A stretch of 33,948 bases of DNA from Prevotella sp. UBA2755. Lineage in GTDB: Bacteria > Bacteroidota > Bacteroidia > Bacteroidales > Bacteroidaceae. Below are positions 8,479 through 16,699 of this stretch, in pieces; the stretch's first letter is position 1, and each line of letters begins with the position of its first letter. The position numbers and the translations under genes are program-made. The notes under the pieces are model-generated. The model made no database searches and had not been told where the DNA came from. It saw nothing but the letters and a program-made list of their open reading frames with translations. The stretch spans positions 56,740-90,687 of the forward strand of contig DEJF01000027.1 in assembly GCA_002353225.1 (NCBI GenBank), in the 5' to 3' direction.

Positions 8479-9135
8479 TTAGGCAAAATAATAGAAACGG
8501 ATGACATAGAATCCCTTGTGGTATTCGTTGTCAAGAACAGGTTTCTCCATAGATGTCAAGATGGTATAGCCGCTGAGCGAGTCCACCTTGACCGTTCCGT
8601 TGGGCAGTTTCTCCTCTGCGATATGATAATCACCGTTCATATTGACGATACCATACGCCAGTGCTTTCTCGATAAAGCGGTCGGCATCGGCTTTGCTCTT
8701 GAAACACATGGCAGCCTGCTGGGAGGTATCTGCCTGATAATAGAAATAGCAGGCATGAGGAGACGTACTGTTCAACTCATAGCCGAACTCATTCTTCTTC
8801 CCTTTCTCTATGTGCCAGCCATAGACTTCTGAGGTTCCTGCAGCATCACCTTCCAAGGCGACATCACTTTCTGCTTCGTAAACGAAAGACAGTCCACATT
8901 TCTCTGCTTTCTCCTTACTTGGCGTTTTCAGCAGATCCACAAACTTCCCGAAGTCCAACTGCTCGTAGAACAGGGCTGCCTCCTTGTCATCCTCTGCAGA
9001 TGCTTCTGTTGCTATACTATCTTGTGCTACAGTTATAGAGTCTGTCTTGGCGGCATCACTGTCACTTGGTGCCTTCTTGCCGCCACAGGCAGACAATATC
9101 ATCGCGATGGTTAAGAATAAATAGGTTTTCTTCAT
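8479..9135 (-). CDS. hypothetical lipoprotein (218 aa)
   Basis: The lipobox LSAC places the lipidated cysteine at residue 17, followed by GGK and a long D/S/T/A-rich tether (about 20-50). The folded part is about 160 residues with no domain I can name. The frame is open upstream to 9174, but the promoter at 9161-9192 and the signal peptide both fix the start at 9135. It is the first gene after that promoter, so it heads a transcript running to 4601. Confidence 0.78.
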   Translation of the reverse strand: MKKTYLFLTIAMILSACGGKKAPSDSDAAKTDSITVAQDSIATEASAEDDKEAALFYEQLDFGKFVDLLKTPSKEKAEKCGLSFVYEAESDVALEGDAAGTSEVYGWHIEKGKKNEFGYELNSTSPHACYFYYQADTSQQAAMCFKSKADADRFIEKALAYGIVNMNGDYHIAEEKLPNGTVKVDSLSGYTILTSMEKPVLDNEYHKGFYVIRFYYFA

Positions 9136-9160
9136 ATCTCGTTTGGTCTTGGTTCGTTGA

Positions 9161-9192
9161 CAAAGGTACAACAATTATTTGAAATCTCCAAA
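9161..9192 (-). promoter_or_regulatory. internal promoter of the exported-protein run
   Basis: On the minus strand TTTG (9189-9192) and TACCTTTG (9161-9168) are exactly 20 nt apart, a full match to the Bacteroidota consensus. It lies just after the upstream gene's stop (9195) and gives a leader of about 21 nt to the lipoprotein gene starting at 9135. Confidence 0.8.
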
Positions 9193-9194
9193 TT

Positions 9195-10169
9195 TTATTT
9201 CGAATTCTCCACATATTTGATTAATTCGATGTTCAGTTGCTCCAATAGCGACAGTTCTATCTGGTCGTTGGACGAAGCAGGATGGTACCAAGGCTCCTCA
9301 TCAAAAAAATCCTGCAAGTCTTTCGACTGGAAGCGGTAGCCATGGTATGCCAGTATCTCGTTGCGCATGAAGCGGAGCGTCTTCTTGTCCATCTTCGCAA
9401 ACTGCTTGTCATTGAGCAGCATGTGGTTGGCAAAGTCAAAACGACCTTTGGATTTGTAGTTGTAAGGTAGGCTGAACTGGTACTTGGGACCATCGGGCTC
9501 CCATAGATAGGGCATGTTATCTGATTCATCATTCACGGAGATGAGTTCGAAACCTTCGCGGTTCGGAATGACCTTCCATGTCCCCACAAACTCGTTCACC
9601 AACTCATTCTTAGTATCCTCCACGTCATAGATGCGGATGAAGTCGGTAATCCGTCCATTGAAGGTTATCACATCATAGGGCAGTTCTGTGCCATTAACTG
9701 TGAGTTTAGAACTTTTCCACGACAGTCGTTTCTCAAACTCACTCTCCTCCTCCGTTACGTAATCACCATAGAACTGGGTGAGCCATTTCGCTTTGTTGAT
9801 CTTCTCAGCATCCCACTCTTTTTCGTTCGACATCACAGTCTTCAGCCCGTTCTTCTTGGTATAGAAGCAGAGCACGTCCAGACCTTTCTCTTTCAGATGG
9901 CGTACCTTGACGACATCATGATACTCATAGTCTTGACTGTTGGGATCGCGAGTGATCAGATAGGTGTCCTTCTTGTCGGCAATGGGTATGAGCCAGAACT
10001 CAAGTTCCTCCCCCTCGTCCATCGCATGCATCCTCACCTTGCCGTCAGCCTGCTGGCTTGCGGAGTACACGATTTCCCCGTCATACCAGTTGCCTCCGTC
10101 AACCTGTGCCTGTGCGCCAAGCACGGCGCACAGACACAGCAATATGGTTGTTAATACAGATTTGTTCAT
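9195..10169 (-). CDS. exported YARHG-domain protein (324 aa)
   Basis: The signal peptide ends at AQAQ (residues 19-22). The C-terminal YARHG domain (about 255-320) shows RNEILAYHGYRFQSKDL and EPWYHP, with the alanine-arginine of the canonical motif changed to alanine-tyrosine. The N-terminal 230 residues contain several beta-rich segments, including a lipocalin-like FVGTWKVIPNREGF (194-207), but no confident domain. It is preceded by a lipoprotein gene at 3 nt, so the two are co-transcribed. Function unknown; the extracellular location is supported. Confidence 0.82.
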   Translation of the reverse strand: MNKSVLTTILLCLCAVLGAQAQVDGGNWYDGEIVYSASQQADGKVRMHAMDEGEELEFWLIPIADKKDTYLITRDPNSQDYEYHDVVKVRHLKEKGLDVLCFYTKKNGLKTVMSNEKEWDAEKINKAKWLTQFYGDYVTEEESEFEKRLSWKSSKLTVNGTELPYDVITFNGRITDFIRIYDVEDTKNELVNEFVGTWKVIPNREGFELISVNDESDNMPYLWEPDGPKYQFSLPYNYKSKGRFDFANHMLLNDKQFAKMDKKTLRFMRNEILAYHGYRFQSKDLQDFFDEEPWYHPASSNDQIELSLLEQLNIELIKYVENSK

Positions 10170-10172
10170 AGT

Positions 10173-10763
10173 TTATTTCTTAATTGTTCCAAGGTACTTT
10201 ACAGTATTTATAAGTGCTTTGACATCTTCGTTGCTTTCGAAAATCTCTAAACCTGAAGGACCGTCATTAAAAAATCTTACTGGTCTAACCTCAACACTAG
10301 CATAACGCTGTATAGTTTCGATATTTGGAACATTCTCAAAAAATATATTCAACTCAAAACCTGTTTTAGTATCATACCACGCATCATAGTTGCCTATCTT
10401 CAACTCTTTGAAACTCGGTTCTTTCTTATGCCTTTCTTTCATTTCGTCGTAACCGTATTCATGCATATGAATAAAAAGTTTCCAGTTGCCCTTCTCGCTA
10501 GTTACAGAAAATCCATTATCGCCACGTTCTGCCACTTTGATATCTTGATCTGTAGGATAGGTGAATTCAGCAGACACAAGCATATCTTCACCCTCTCTGG
10601 TTTTCTCTTTTATGATAATTTTGCCTTCTGTTGCCTCGTCAACTTGTTCCTCAGCAACTGCCGCAGAGTCTGCACCCTCACCATTTGCTGCACTCTTGTT
10701 ACCACACGATGCCACGAACAGCCCTGCTGCTACGATAGCGATACTGAATAATACTTTTTTCAT
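10173..10763 (-). CDS. hypothetical lipoprotein (196 aa)
   Basis: The N-terminus MKKVLFSIAIVAAGLFVASC is a lipoprotein signal with cysteine 20, followed by GNKSAANGEGADSAA, an A/E/D-rich tether to about residue 45. The remaining 150 residues form a compact, mixed alpha-beta sequence with no domain I recognise. Its local base composition is more AT-rich than its neighbours. It starts 23 nt after the small coiled-coil gene and ends 3 nt before the YARHG gene. Confidence 0.78.
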   Translation of the reverse strand: MKKVLFSIAIVAAGLFVASCGNKSAANGEGADSAAVAEEQVDEATEGKIIIKEKTREGEDMLVSAEFTYPTDQDIKVAERGDNGFSVTSEKGNWKLFIHMHEYGYDEMKERHKKEPSFKELKIGNYDAWYDTKTGFELNIFFENVPNIETIQRYASVEVRPVRFFNDGPSGLEIFESNEDVKALINTVKYLGTIKK

Positions 10764-10786
10764 AACACGTTTGTTTTAGTTACACA

Positions 10787-10972
10787 TTATTTATTATTAA
10801 GTTTCTTGATGCGTTGCTCTATCTTCTGGTCGATGAGTTTCTCCAGGCGGGGCTCCAGTTGGCGGATCCTTTTCTCGACCATCCGCTCCACCACCCCCTC
10901 CTGCTCCATCAGGTAGTTGAGGTAGTCGAAGGAGAACCTGGTAGCCTCTTGTTGTCGTTCTGTCTTACTCAT
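10787..10972 (-). CDS. small coiled-coil protein (61 aa)
   Basis: A 61-residue, highly charged protein (MSKTERQQEATRFSFDYLNY ... IKKLNNK) whose second half (26-58) is a regular heptad-like helix rich in R, K, E, I and L, typical of a short coiled coil. No signal peptide. It leads the minus-strand run, and a TAnnTTTG box lies about 100 nt upstream. It could be a small cytosolic regulator or a non-functional reading frame; the in-frame spacing to the next gene (23 nt) and the lack of a rival frame favour a real gene. Confidence 0.55.
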   Translation of the reverse strand: MSKTERQQEATRFSFDYLNYLMEQEGVVERMVEKRIRQLEPRLEKLIDQKIEQRIKKLNNK

Positions 10973-11070
10973 CTTGCTGTATCAATTTCCGTTTGCAAAG
11001 GCGCGGTTAAGCGAGTGCAATAAAGCATGCTTTCATTTGCCGAGCGTGAGCACCTTCGCTTTTTCAAATG

Positions 11071-11078
11071 CAAAGTTA
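11071..11078 (-). promoter_or_regulatory. putative -7 box for the 10972 gene
   Basis: Minus strand TAACTTTG matches TAnnTTTG; no clear TTTG is found about 20 nt upstream, so support is partial. It would give a leader of about 94 nt for the gene starting at 10972. Confidence 0.4.
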
Positions 11079-11198
11079 CTACAAAAGGGTACTTTGTCAG
11101 TTGATAAAATCTTCCAATCTTCGCTGGGATGCTTGTCATTTTCTTCCAAAATGCTTTTAACAAAGGAAAAAGCCTTGAAGATTGCAGGTAACAACGAG

Positions 11199-11306
11199 GT
11201 GGCAACGGTGACAAGGAAAGGCGATTTTGCCGCAAAAATGGGGTCATTCCGCTTCAAAAAAGAAGTCAGTATATCCCAAAAAGGAGTCATTATACCTCAA
11301 AAAGAG
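11199..11306. repeat. degenerate 21-22-nt array with A-tract inverted repeats
   Basis: The units at 11243-11264, 11265-11285 and 11286-11306 each begin GTCA and contain an A5-A6 run flanked by complementary triplets or quartets (CTTC/GAAG, TCC/GGA, CTC/GAG). A fourth unit at 11221-11242 is similar, and 11199-11220 weakly so. The start-to-start period is 22, 22, 21. Confidence 0.6.
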
Positions 11307-11370
11307 AAAAAAGTGTTCGTAACCATACTATAGTTTGTCCTTGGGGAGAGAGATGGCTCTCCGATCGATT

Positions 11371-11502
11371 ATTCCAGGCATTGGAATCAACCATTCCAGG
11401 CATTGGAATCTGATATCCGAAAGAAGGGGATACTTTATTCCACGCCATGGAACAAGTTACTTCACCCCATGGAACAAAGTGTTCCACCCCGTGGAACAAA
11501 CA
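11371..11502. repeat. array of six 22-nt units, each a short palindrome
   Basis: Units start at 11371, 11393, 11415, 11437, 11459 and 11481 with no insertions or deletions. The core is ATTCCA-N5-TGGAAT or a variant; units 1 and 2 share their first 18 nt. Unit 6 has 7-bp arms (GTTCCAC / GTGGAAC). Unit 3 is diverged but keeps ATCC and GGAT at the same places. The last unit ends 13 nt from the stop codon of the AraC-type gene. Confidence 0.9.
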
Positions 11503-11514
11503 AGAAGGTGCCAC

Positions 11515-13185
11515 CTATTGTTCGCGATACTGCTTGGGTGACATGCCGAAGATGCGTTTGAAGGTGTGGGCAAAGGAACTGCTCTCCTCGAAGCCGCACT
11601 GACTTGCCACTTGCAGGATGGGGAGATCGAGGTGCTCTTTGAGCAACTTACTTGCTTTCTCCATCTGGATAGCCGACACGAAAGCCTTGGGCGTCTCTCC
11701 TGCCGCACTCTGCAAACGGCGACGGAAGGTCTGTGCACTCATATTCAGGTCGGATGCTATCTGCTCCACACTGATCTGCCCCGATGGCATCCTGTCGTTG
11801 ACCACCTCCACCACTCGCATCAGGAACCTGCGATCCTCGTCAGGTACCTGTGGATCGTGGGGACGGTTCTGGTGATCACAGCCGCCTGTCGGCGACGGAT
11901 CACCAGAACCGTCCCCATGATCCACCTTTGACACCTTGCGTAAGAGTTCTATCTCCCGCATCAACGCCTCCACATGCTCCTTCTCTTTCTGATGGACACG
12001 ACGGATATACCACCAGCCGAGTACTACGAGCAGCAGGATAACGATGATGGCAAGCACGATAGTACGCTGATGGGCAGCACGCACCTCCTCGTTCTCTTGC
12101 AGTAACTGGTCGTTGTCGAACTCAGCATTATAGCGGGCAAGACTCTCCGCAGTGGACTGCTTATAGAGGGAGTCTTTCAACAAGTCGAAACGGTCGAGGG
12201 CTATCTTTGCCGAGTCGGGATTCAGTTTCCAATAACTCTCGTAAAGTCCTCTGTTTGAGTGTATTTCGTTATAGAGGTCACCCATCTTCGAGAAGAGCAT
12301 AGCAGCCTCCTGATAATAAGGAATGGCTTCCTGCTGTCGCTCCTGACAAAGGAGTGACATTCCCAAGCGGTTGAGAGCGATGGCATAGGAGTGGTAGTCA
12401 CCTGTTTGCTTGAGGACGGGGATGATCTTGCGATAGATGGTCTCTGCCTCCTGATAGCGATGAAGTCCCAGCAATGCCGATGCTTTCTGTGACAGACGGA
12501 TACTTGCCTGTGGCTCACGTTTCAGTTGGGAGTCAATCTCATAGGCTTGTTCCGCATACGACAATGCTTTCTCGTCGTCACTCAGCGAATGGTATATCTC
12601 TGATGCCATCCCCATAATAACCGCTTTGCGAGCCGGGTTATTGACTTTTGCGGCATGTTCCAAAGCGCCAAGGATATATTGCTCAGCCTCCTTGGGTTGG
12701 TGACCAGCCATATAGATACCCGCCACGGTATTCATACTGGACGAGATACGGTCGTCGTCCCCACTCTTCATATCGATACGCAGACACTCCTTCGCATACT
12801 CTACGGCATGCTGGATATCTCCCATCCGCACATAGATACACCCAAGGATATTCAGACACCCAGCCTTGTCGTCGTTGTCGTAACGGAACAAGGGCAACGC
12901 TTTCTTACCATAACCTGCCGCCTGCTCGTATTGCTGCTGGTCGTAGTACCACTCAGCAGCCCAGTACCATACCTGCTGGCAAAGGGAGTCCTTAGGGACA
13001 TTGCTATTAAACTGGATGCGCTCGTCGGTAAACTCCTCCTTGTCGAGCAACTGGAAAAACTGGTTGGCTTGCGCCACTTGGGGTTGTTGGTCAAACTGGC
13101 TCAATGCGGCAGTCACAGAGGCGACGGCAGAGAGCAGCAGGCAACTGATTGTCATCATTGTCGTAATTACGGTTTTAATATTCAA
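11515..13185 (-). CDS. membrane-bound TPR/AraC-family transcriptional regulator
   Basis: 556 residues: signal or anchor helix (about 1-27), TPR-like helical repeats (about 66-320), a transmembrane helix (about 375-393), a short coiled coil, a linker (421-446) and a C-terminal AraC/XylS DNA-binding domain (453-556, with SVEQIASDLNMSAQTFRRRL and ILQVASQCGFEESSSFAHTF). The plan suggests a periplasmic sensor coupled to a cytosolic DNA-binding domain. The linker is encoded by a 28-bp inverted repeat, an in-frame hairpin. Its start overlaps the stop of the nucleoside kinase gene by 11 nt, so the two are co-transcribed. Targets are unknown; the palindrome array next to its stop is a candidate worth testing. 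Confidence 0.85.
   Translation of the reverse strand: MNIKTVITTMMTISCLLLSAVASVTAALSQFDQQPQVAQANQFFQLLDKEEFTDERIQFNSNVPKDSLCQQVWYWAAEWYYDQQQYEQAAGYGKKALPLFRYDNDDKAGCLNILGCIYVRMGDIQHAVEYAKECLRIDMKSGDDDRISSSMNTVAGIYMAGHQPKEAEQYILGALEHAAKVNNPARKAVIMGMASEIYHSLSDDEKALSYAEQAYEIDSQLKREPQASIRLSQKASALLGLHRYQEAETIYRKIIPVLKQTGDYHSYAIALNRLGMSLLCQERQQEAIPYYQEAAMLFSKMGDLYNEIHSNRGLYESYWKLNPDSAKIALDRFDLLKDSLYKQSTAESLARYNAEFDNDQLLQENEEVRAAHQRTIVLAIIVILLLVVLGWWYIRRVHQKEKEHVEALMREIELLRKVSKVDHGDGSGDPSPTGGCDHQNRPHDPQVPDEDRRFLMRVVEVVNDRMPSGQISVEQIASDLNMSAQTFRRRLQSAAGETPKAFVSAIQMEKASKLLKEHLDLPILQVASQCGFEESSSFAHTFKRIFGMSPKQYREQ
11850..11925. repeat. 28-bp inverted repeat inside the AraC gene
   Basis: Arms 11850-11877 and 11898-11925 match at 27 of 28 positions, and the single mismatch gives a G-T pair. 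The 20-nt loop contains a second 4-bp stem (GCCG 11881-11884 / CGGC 11890-11893). The core GGGGACGGTTCTGGTGATC resembles REP-type palindromes that I know from other bacteria. It is translated in frame as residues 421-446. Confidence 0.9.
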
Positions 13186-14836
13186 ATGAACTTCCGCCTA
13201 AGAACTCCCTCAACAGGGAGGTTGGTGGAATCTGGTCTTCTGGGATGGGTTGGATATAGCGCAGGAATTTCAACAGACGATATGCCTCAGCATACTCCAC
13301 GCAGTTCTCAGGCACCTGTTCCAGTACGGGAATCGCCTGCCCACGGATGACTGCAAGTTCAAAGAGCATGGCACTATTAAACATAGCGTCCGCATTCTCC
13401 TGATAAGGGAATATCCATTTGTTCTCACCACGCCGTACGGAAGGCCAACGGCGTATGGTCTCCTGTGCCGACACACCCCGATACTTATAATCACGGATAA
13501 TACGACGTAACAGACGATTGTCTGTGGTGGGAATATAATTATGATTATCCAACAAGATTGTCGTTAGTGCCGAGGCATAGATGCGGAACTTCTGCTCTTC
13601 TGGAATCTGTGCCGTCAGTTCAGGGTTCAGGGCATGGATACCCTCCACCACTAATATCTCATTGCCTTTCAGTCGCAACTTCTTACCACTCCACTCACTC
13701 TGTCCTTTCTGGAAGTTATAATGGGGCAGTTCCACCTCTTCCCCTCGCAACAAGGCATTCATCTGCTCGTTCAACAAGGGGATATTCAAAGCGTGCAGGT
13801 GCTCATAGTCATAGTCACCCTTCTCGTCCCGAGGTGTCTGGTCACGGCTCACGAAATAGTCATCAAGGGAGATGCCCACTGGTTGGATGCCGTTGACGGC
13901 AAGTTGTACGGAGAGTCGCTTGCAGGTCGTCGTCTTACCGCTGCTCGACGGTCCTGCTATCAGCACCATCTTCACCTCCCTGCGAGAGGTTATCTCATCG
14001 GCTATCTGTGCTATTTTCTTCTCCTGCAGTGCCTCACTGACCTGTATGAGTTGTGGCGTGAAACCTTTTCTGATCGCCATGTTCAGGTCACCAACGGTAC
14101 GCATACCCAAGATACCCTGCCAGCGATGATGCTCCTTGAAAATCTCAAACATCTTGTCCTGCTGCACCATCTCACCCAGTTTCGAGGGGTCACTAATCGT
14201 GGGGATGCGCAACAGCATGCCATCGTAATAAGGTTCCAGTCCGAAGAGGTATATCTGTGACGTGTTGGTGAGCATACTGCCGTAGTAGTAGTCCACATAG
14301 CCGTCAATATCATAATAGGTAGTATAGAGGTTGCCCATACCCTTCAACAGACGCACCTTAGAGAAGGACCTCGACTGCTGGAACATCTCTATTGCCTCCT
14401 CCGTCGTCGTCTCGTGGCGATGGATGGGATATGCCGCCGCGATGATCTCCTTCATACGGGCACGGATGGCATCTACGTCAGCAATGGTCACAGGACGGTC
14501 AAGGCGCAGGTCCACATAATAACCGTTCGACACAGGGATGTCAATGACCACCGTACAGTCGGGATAGATGTCGTGAGCCGCCTTGTTAAGCACGAAGAAC
14601 AGACTGCGGGTATAGGCACGCAGTGCCGATGAATCGTGCATGTCGAGGAACTCCACCTCCTTGGGTTTATATACGCGGAAGTGCATTCCCTCCACCTTGT
14701 TATTCACCCTGGCACTGACAGGACCATACTCCATTTCAAGCCCTGTCTGAGAAAATATTTCAGAAAGTGTGCTTCCAATGCTCGTTTCTAAAGTTTTTTT
14801 AGTATTTTTGCAACGGATTAAGATTTTCTGTTCCAT
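13175..14836 (-). CDS. nucleoside kinase, uridine kinase-like, with TGS-type N-terminus
   Basis: 553 residues from the ATG at 14836. The N-terminal about 60 residues resemble the TGS/ThrRS-type domain found in this family. The C-terminal half is a P-loop kinase: Walker A GPSSSGKTTTCKRL (about 295-308), then GISLDDYF and VVEGIHALNP. It resembles the Bacteroidota uridine kinase-like nucleoside kinases, which phosphorylate a nucleoside with ATP or GTP; the exact substrate is not shown by sequence. The frame is open upstream to 14866, but a TATCTTTG box at 14864-14871 makes 14836 the likely start. It is followed by the AraC regulator with an 11-nt overlap. Confidence 0.88.
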   Translation of the reverse strand: MEQKILIRCKNTKKTLETSIGSTLSEIFSQTGLEMEYGPVSARVNNKVEGMHFRVYKPKEVEFLDMHDSSALRAYTRSLFFVLNKAAHDIYPDCTVVIDIPVSNGYYVDLRLDRPVTIADVDAIRARMKEIIAAAYPIHRHETTTEEAIEMFQQSRSFSKVRLLKGMGNLYTTYYDIDGYVDYYYGSMLTNTSQIYLFGLEPYYDGMLLRIPTISDPSKLGEMVQQDKMFEIFKEHHRWQGILGMRTVGDLNMAIRKGFTPQLIQVSEALQEKKIAQIADEITSRREVKMVLIAGPSSSGKTTTCKRLSVQLAVNGIQPVGISLDDYFVSRDQTPRDEKGDYDYEHLHALNIPLLNEQMNALLRGEEVELPHYNFQKGQSEWSGKKLRLKGNEILVVEGIHALNPELTAQIPEEQKFRIYASALTTILLDNHNYIPTTDNRLLRRIIRDYKYRGVSAQETIRRWPSVRRGENKWIFPYQENADAMFNSAMLFELAVIRGQAIPVLEQVPENCVEYAEAYRLLKFLRYIQPIPEDQIPPTSLLREFLGGSSFEY

Positions 14837-14863
14837 AACAACGATATTTTCAAAACGTTTGTA

Positions 14864-14871
14864 CAAAGATA
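14864..14871 (-). promoter_or_regulatory. putative promoter of the kinase-regulator operon
   Basis: Minus strand TATCTTTG matches TAnnTTTG; the -33 region has only a TTTC-like box at about 19 nt. The predicted leader is about 23 nt to the ATG at 14836. Confidence 0.55.
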
Positions 14872-14920
14872 CGAAGGATTTTCGAAAAACGAAAAGGAAT
14901 TACGAATTTATAACATAATT

Positions 14921-16672
14921 ATGTCTATTTGGATTATTTTCAAACTGCTGGGCTCGCTCGCCTTACTGATGTTCGGTATGAAGTCTATGAGTGAGGCATT
15001 ACAGAAAATGGCAGGACCACAACTGCGCCACGTCCTTGGCGCCATGACCACTAATCGTTTTACTGGTATGCTGACAGGAACACTTGTTACGGCAAGTGTG
15101 CAGTCATCAACGGCGACTACCGTGATGACCGTCTCGTTCGTCAATGCGGGACTGCTTACCTTGGCACAGGCTATCTCAGTCATCATGGGTGCGAATATCG
15201 GTACCACGCTGACAGCATGGATCATGTCGGCTGGTATGTCGTTTGACATCACCAGTGCCGTCTACCCAGCCTTCTTCATGGGTATCATCTTGATATACCA
15301 GAAGAAATACCGTTATATCGGAGACTTCCTCTTCGGTCTGTCGTTCCTGCTATTAGGACTGGGCACCTTACGAATGACGGGGACGGAGATGCACCTGGGT
15401 GAGAACCAGGCGTTGCTCGACTTCTTTGCCTCTTTCGACCCCAACTCGTTCCTGACAACCCTCGTTTTCCTCGTCCTTGGTGGTGTACTGACGTTCTGCG
15501 TACAGTCATCGGCAGCGGTAATGGCTATCACGATGATACTCTGTTCGAGTGGGGCACTGCCCATCTATCAAGGTATCGCACTGGTGATGGGTGAGAACAT
15601 CGGTACCACGGTGACCTCTAACCTTGCCGCCATGTCGGCAAACACACAGGCACGCCGTGCGGCTCTTGCCCACATGTTCTTCAACGTGTTCGGTGTCTTC
15701 TGGATATTGTTCGTATTTCGTCCTTTCATCGATATGGTGTGCGGCTGGGTTGGATACGATGTGAATATGCAGAAAGAGACCGTTGAGACAAGTGTTTTCC
15801 TTGCCAACTCCGCAAAACTAAGTTTCGTACTGGCAGCCTTCCATACCACGTTTAATGTCGCCAATACCTTCATCCTCATCTGGTTCATCCCACAAATAGA
15901 GAAACTGGTCTGCTGGGTCATCAAACCAAAGAAGGTCGACGAGGAGGAGGACTTCCGCCTGCATTTCATTACTGCTGGCTTCATGAAGACTCCGGAACTC
16001 TCGGTGCTGGAGGCACAGAAGGAGATACAGGCGTTCTCCGACCGTATGCAACGTATGTTCAACATGGTCCGTGACTTGCTCACACTCAGCAGCAGTGCCA
16101 CAGCGAAGAAGAACAGCGCACAGGTGGGTGACTTCAACAAACTGTTTACGCGGATCGAGAAATACGAGGGTATCTCCGACAATATGGAACTGGAGATCGC
16201 CAAGTATCTCGACCAGGTTGGCGACGCCCACCTGAGTGACGACACGAAGGCGAAGATTCGTGCCATGCTCCGTGAGATTTCTGAGTTGGAGAGTATCGGT
16301 GATGCCAACTATAACATCGCACGCACCATCGCCCGTAAGTACCAAGGCAAGCAGGATCACTTCAGCGAGAAACAGTATGACCATATCCACCAGATGATGG
16401 AACTCACCGACGAGGCCCTTACACAGATGAACCGTCTGATGGCAGGACGTAAGGACTCCTACGATGTCAACCGCACTTTCAACATTGAGAACGAGATCAA
16501 TAACTACCGTAACCAGTTGAAGTCACAAAACATCAATGATGTCAACAACCATGAGTACACCTATGCCGTGGGTACCATCTATATGGATATCATCAACGAA
16601 TGTGAGAAGTTGGGCGACTATGTGGTGAACGTCGTAGAGGCTCGCATGGGTACACGACAGAAAGACTACTAA
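14921..16672 (+). CDS. Na/Pi cotransporter-type protein with C-terminal PhoU-like domain
   Basis: 583 residues. Two inverted-topology repeats carry the QSS signatures of the family (QSSTATT at 61-67, QSSAAVM at 195-201) and the paired GANIGTT (90-96) and GENIGTT (224-230). About eight to nine membrane helices lie in the first 335 residues, followed by a PhoU-like helical domain (about 350-583). The family moves phosphate with sodium across the inner membrane. A TonB-dependent receptor gene begins 27 nt later and has no visible promoter of its own, so the two are probably one transcript. Confidence 0.9.
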   Translation: MSIWIIFKLLGSLALLMFGMKSMSEALQKMAGPQLRHVLGAMTTNRFTGMLTGTLVTASVQSSTATTVMTVSFVNAGLLTLAQAISVIMGANIGTTLTAWIMSAGMSFDITSAVYPAFFMGIILIYQKKYRYIGDFLFGLSFLLLGLGTLRMTGTEMHLGENQALLDFFASFDPNSFLTTLVFLVLGGVLTFCVQSSAAVMAITMILCSSGALPIYQGIALVMGENIGTTVTSNLAAMSANTQARRAALAHMFFNVFGVFWILFVFRPFIDMVCGWVGYDVNMQKETVETSVFLANSAKLSFVLAAFHTTFNVANTFILIWFIPQIEKLVCWVIKPKKVDEEEDFRLHFITAGFMKTPELSVLEAQKEIQAFSDRMQRMFNMVRDLLTLSSSATAKKNSAQVGDFNKLFTRIEKYEGISDNMELEIAKYLDQVGDAHLSDDTKAKIRAMLREISELESIGDANYNIARTIARKYQGKQDHFSEKQYDHIHQMMELTDEALTQMNRLMAGRKDSYDVNRTFNIENEINNYRNQLKSQNINDVNNHEYTYAVGTIYMDIINECEKLGDYVVNVVEARMGTRQKDY

Positions 16673-16699
16673 GACAACACAAAAATAGAATATAGACAA

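Larger units (their letters stand above)
10973..11514. other. repeat-rich intergenic spacer of 542 nt
   Basis: No convincing gene. Open frames here on both strands are low-complexity or driven by repeats. From right to left it holds a 6-unit 22-nt palindrome array (11371-11502), a small hairpin GGAGAG/CTCTCC (11345-11362), a looser 21-22-nt array with A-tracts (11199-11306), and a TAnnTTTG box on the minus strand (11071-11078). Confidence 0.7.

Noticed and set aside
10969..11333. Open frames on both strands in the spacer 10973-11333
   Set aside because: They arise from the A-tract units and have no domain, start signal or sensible composition.
11371..11502. CRISPR array
   Set aside because: The units are 22 nt including 5-nt gaps, there are no unique spacers, and no cas gene is in the window.
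11290..11514. 74-codon minus-strand frame rich in W, G and P
   Set aside because: Its residues come from the 22-nt palindromes, whose period is not a multiple of three.
15818..16390. Minus-strand open frame of 190 codons
   Set aside because: It is antisense to the PhoU-like half of the Na/Pi-type transporter gene.
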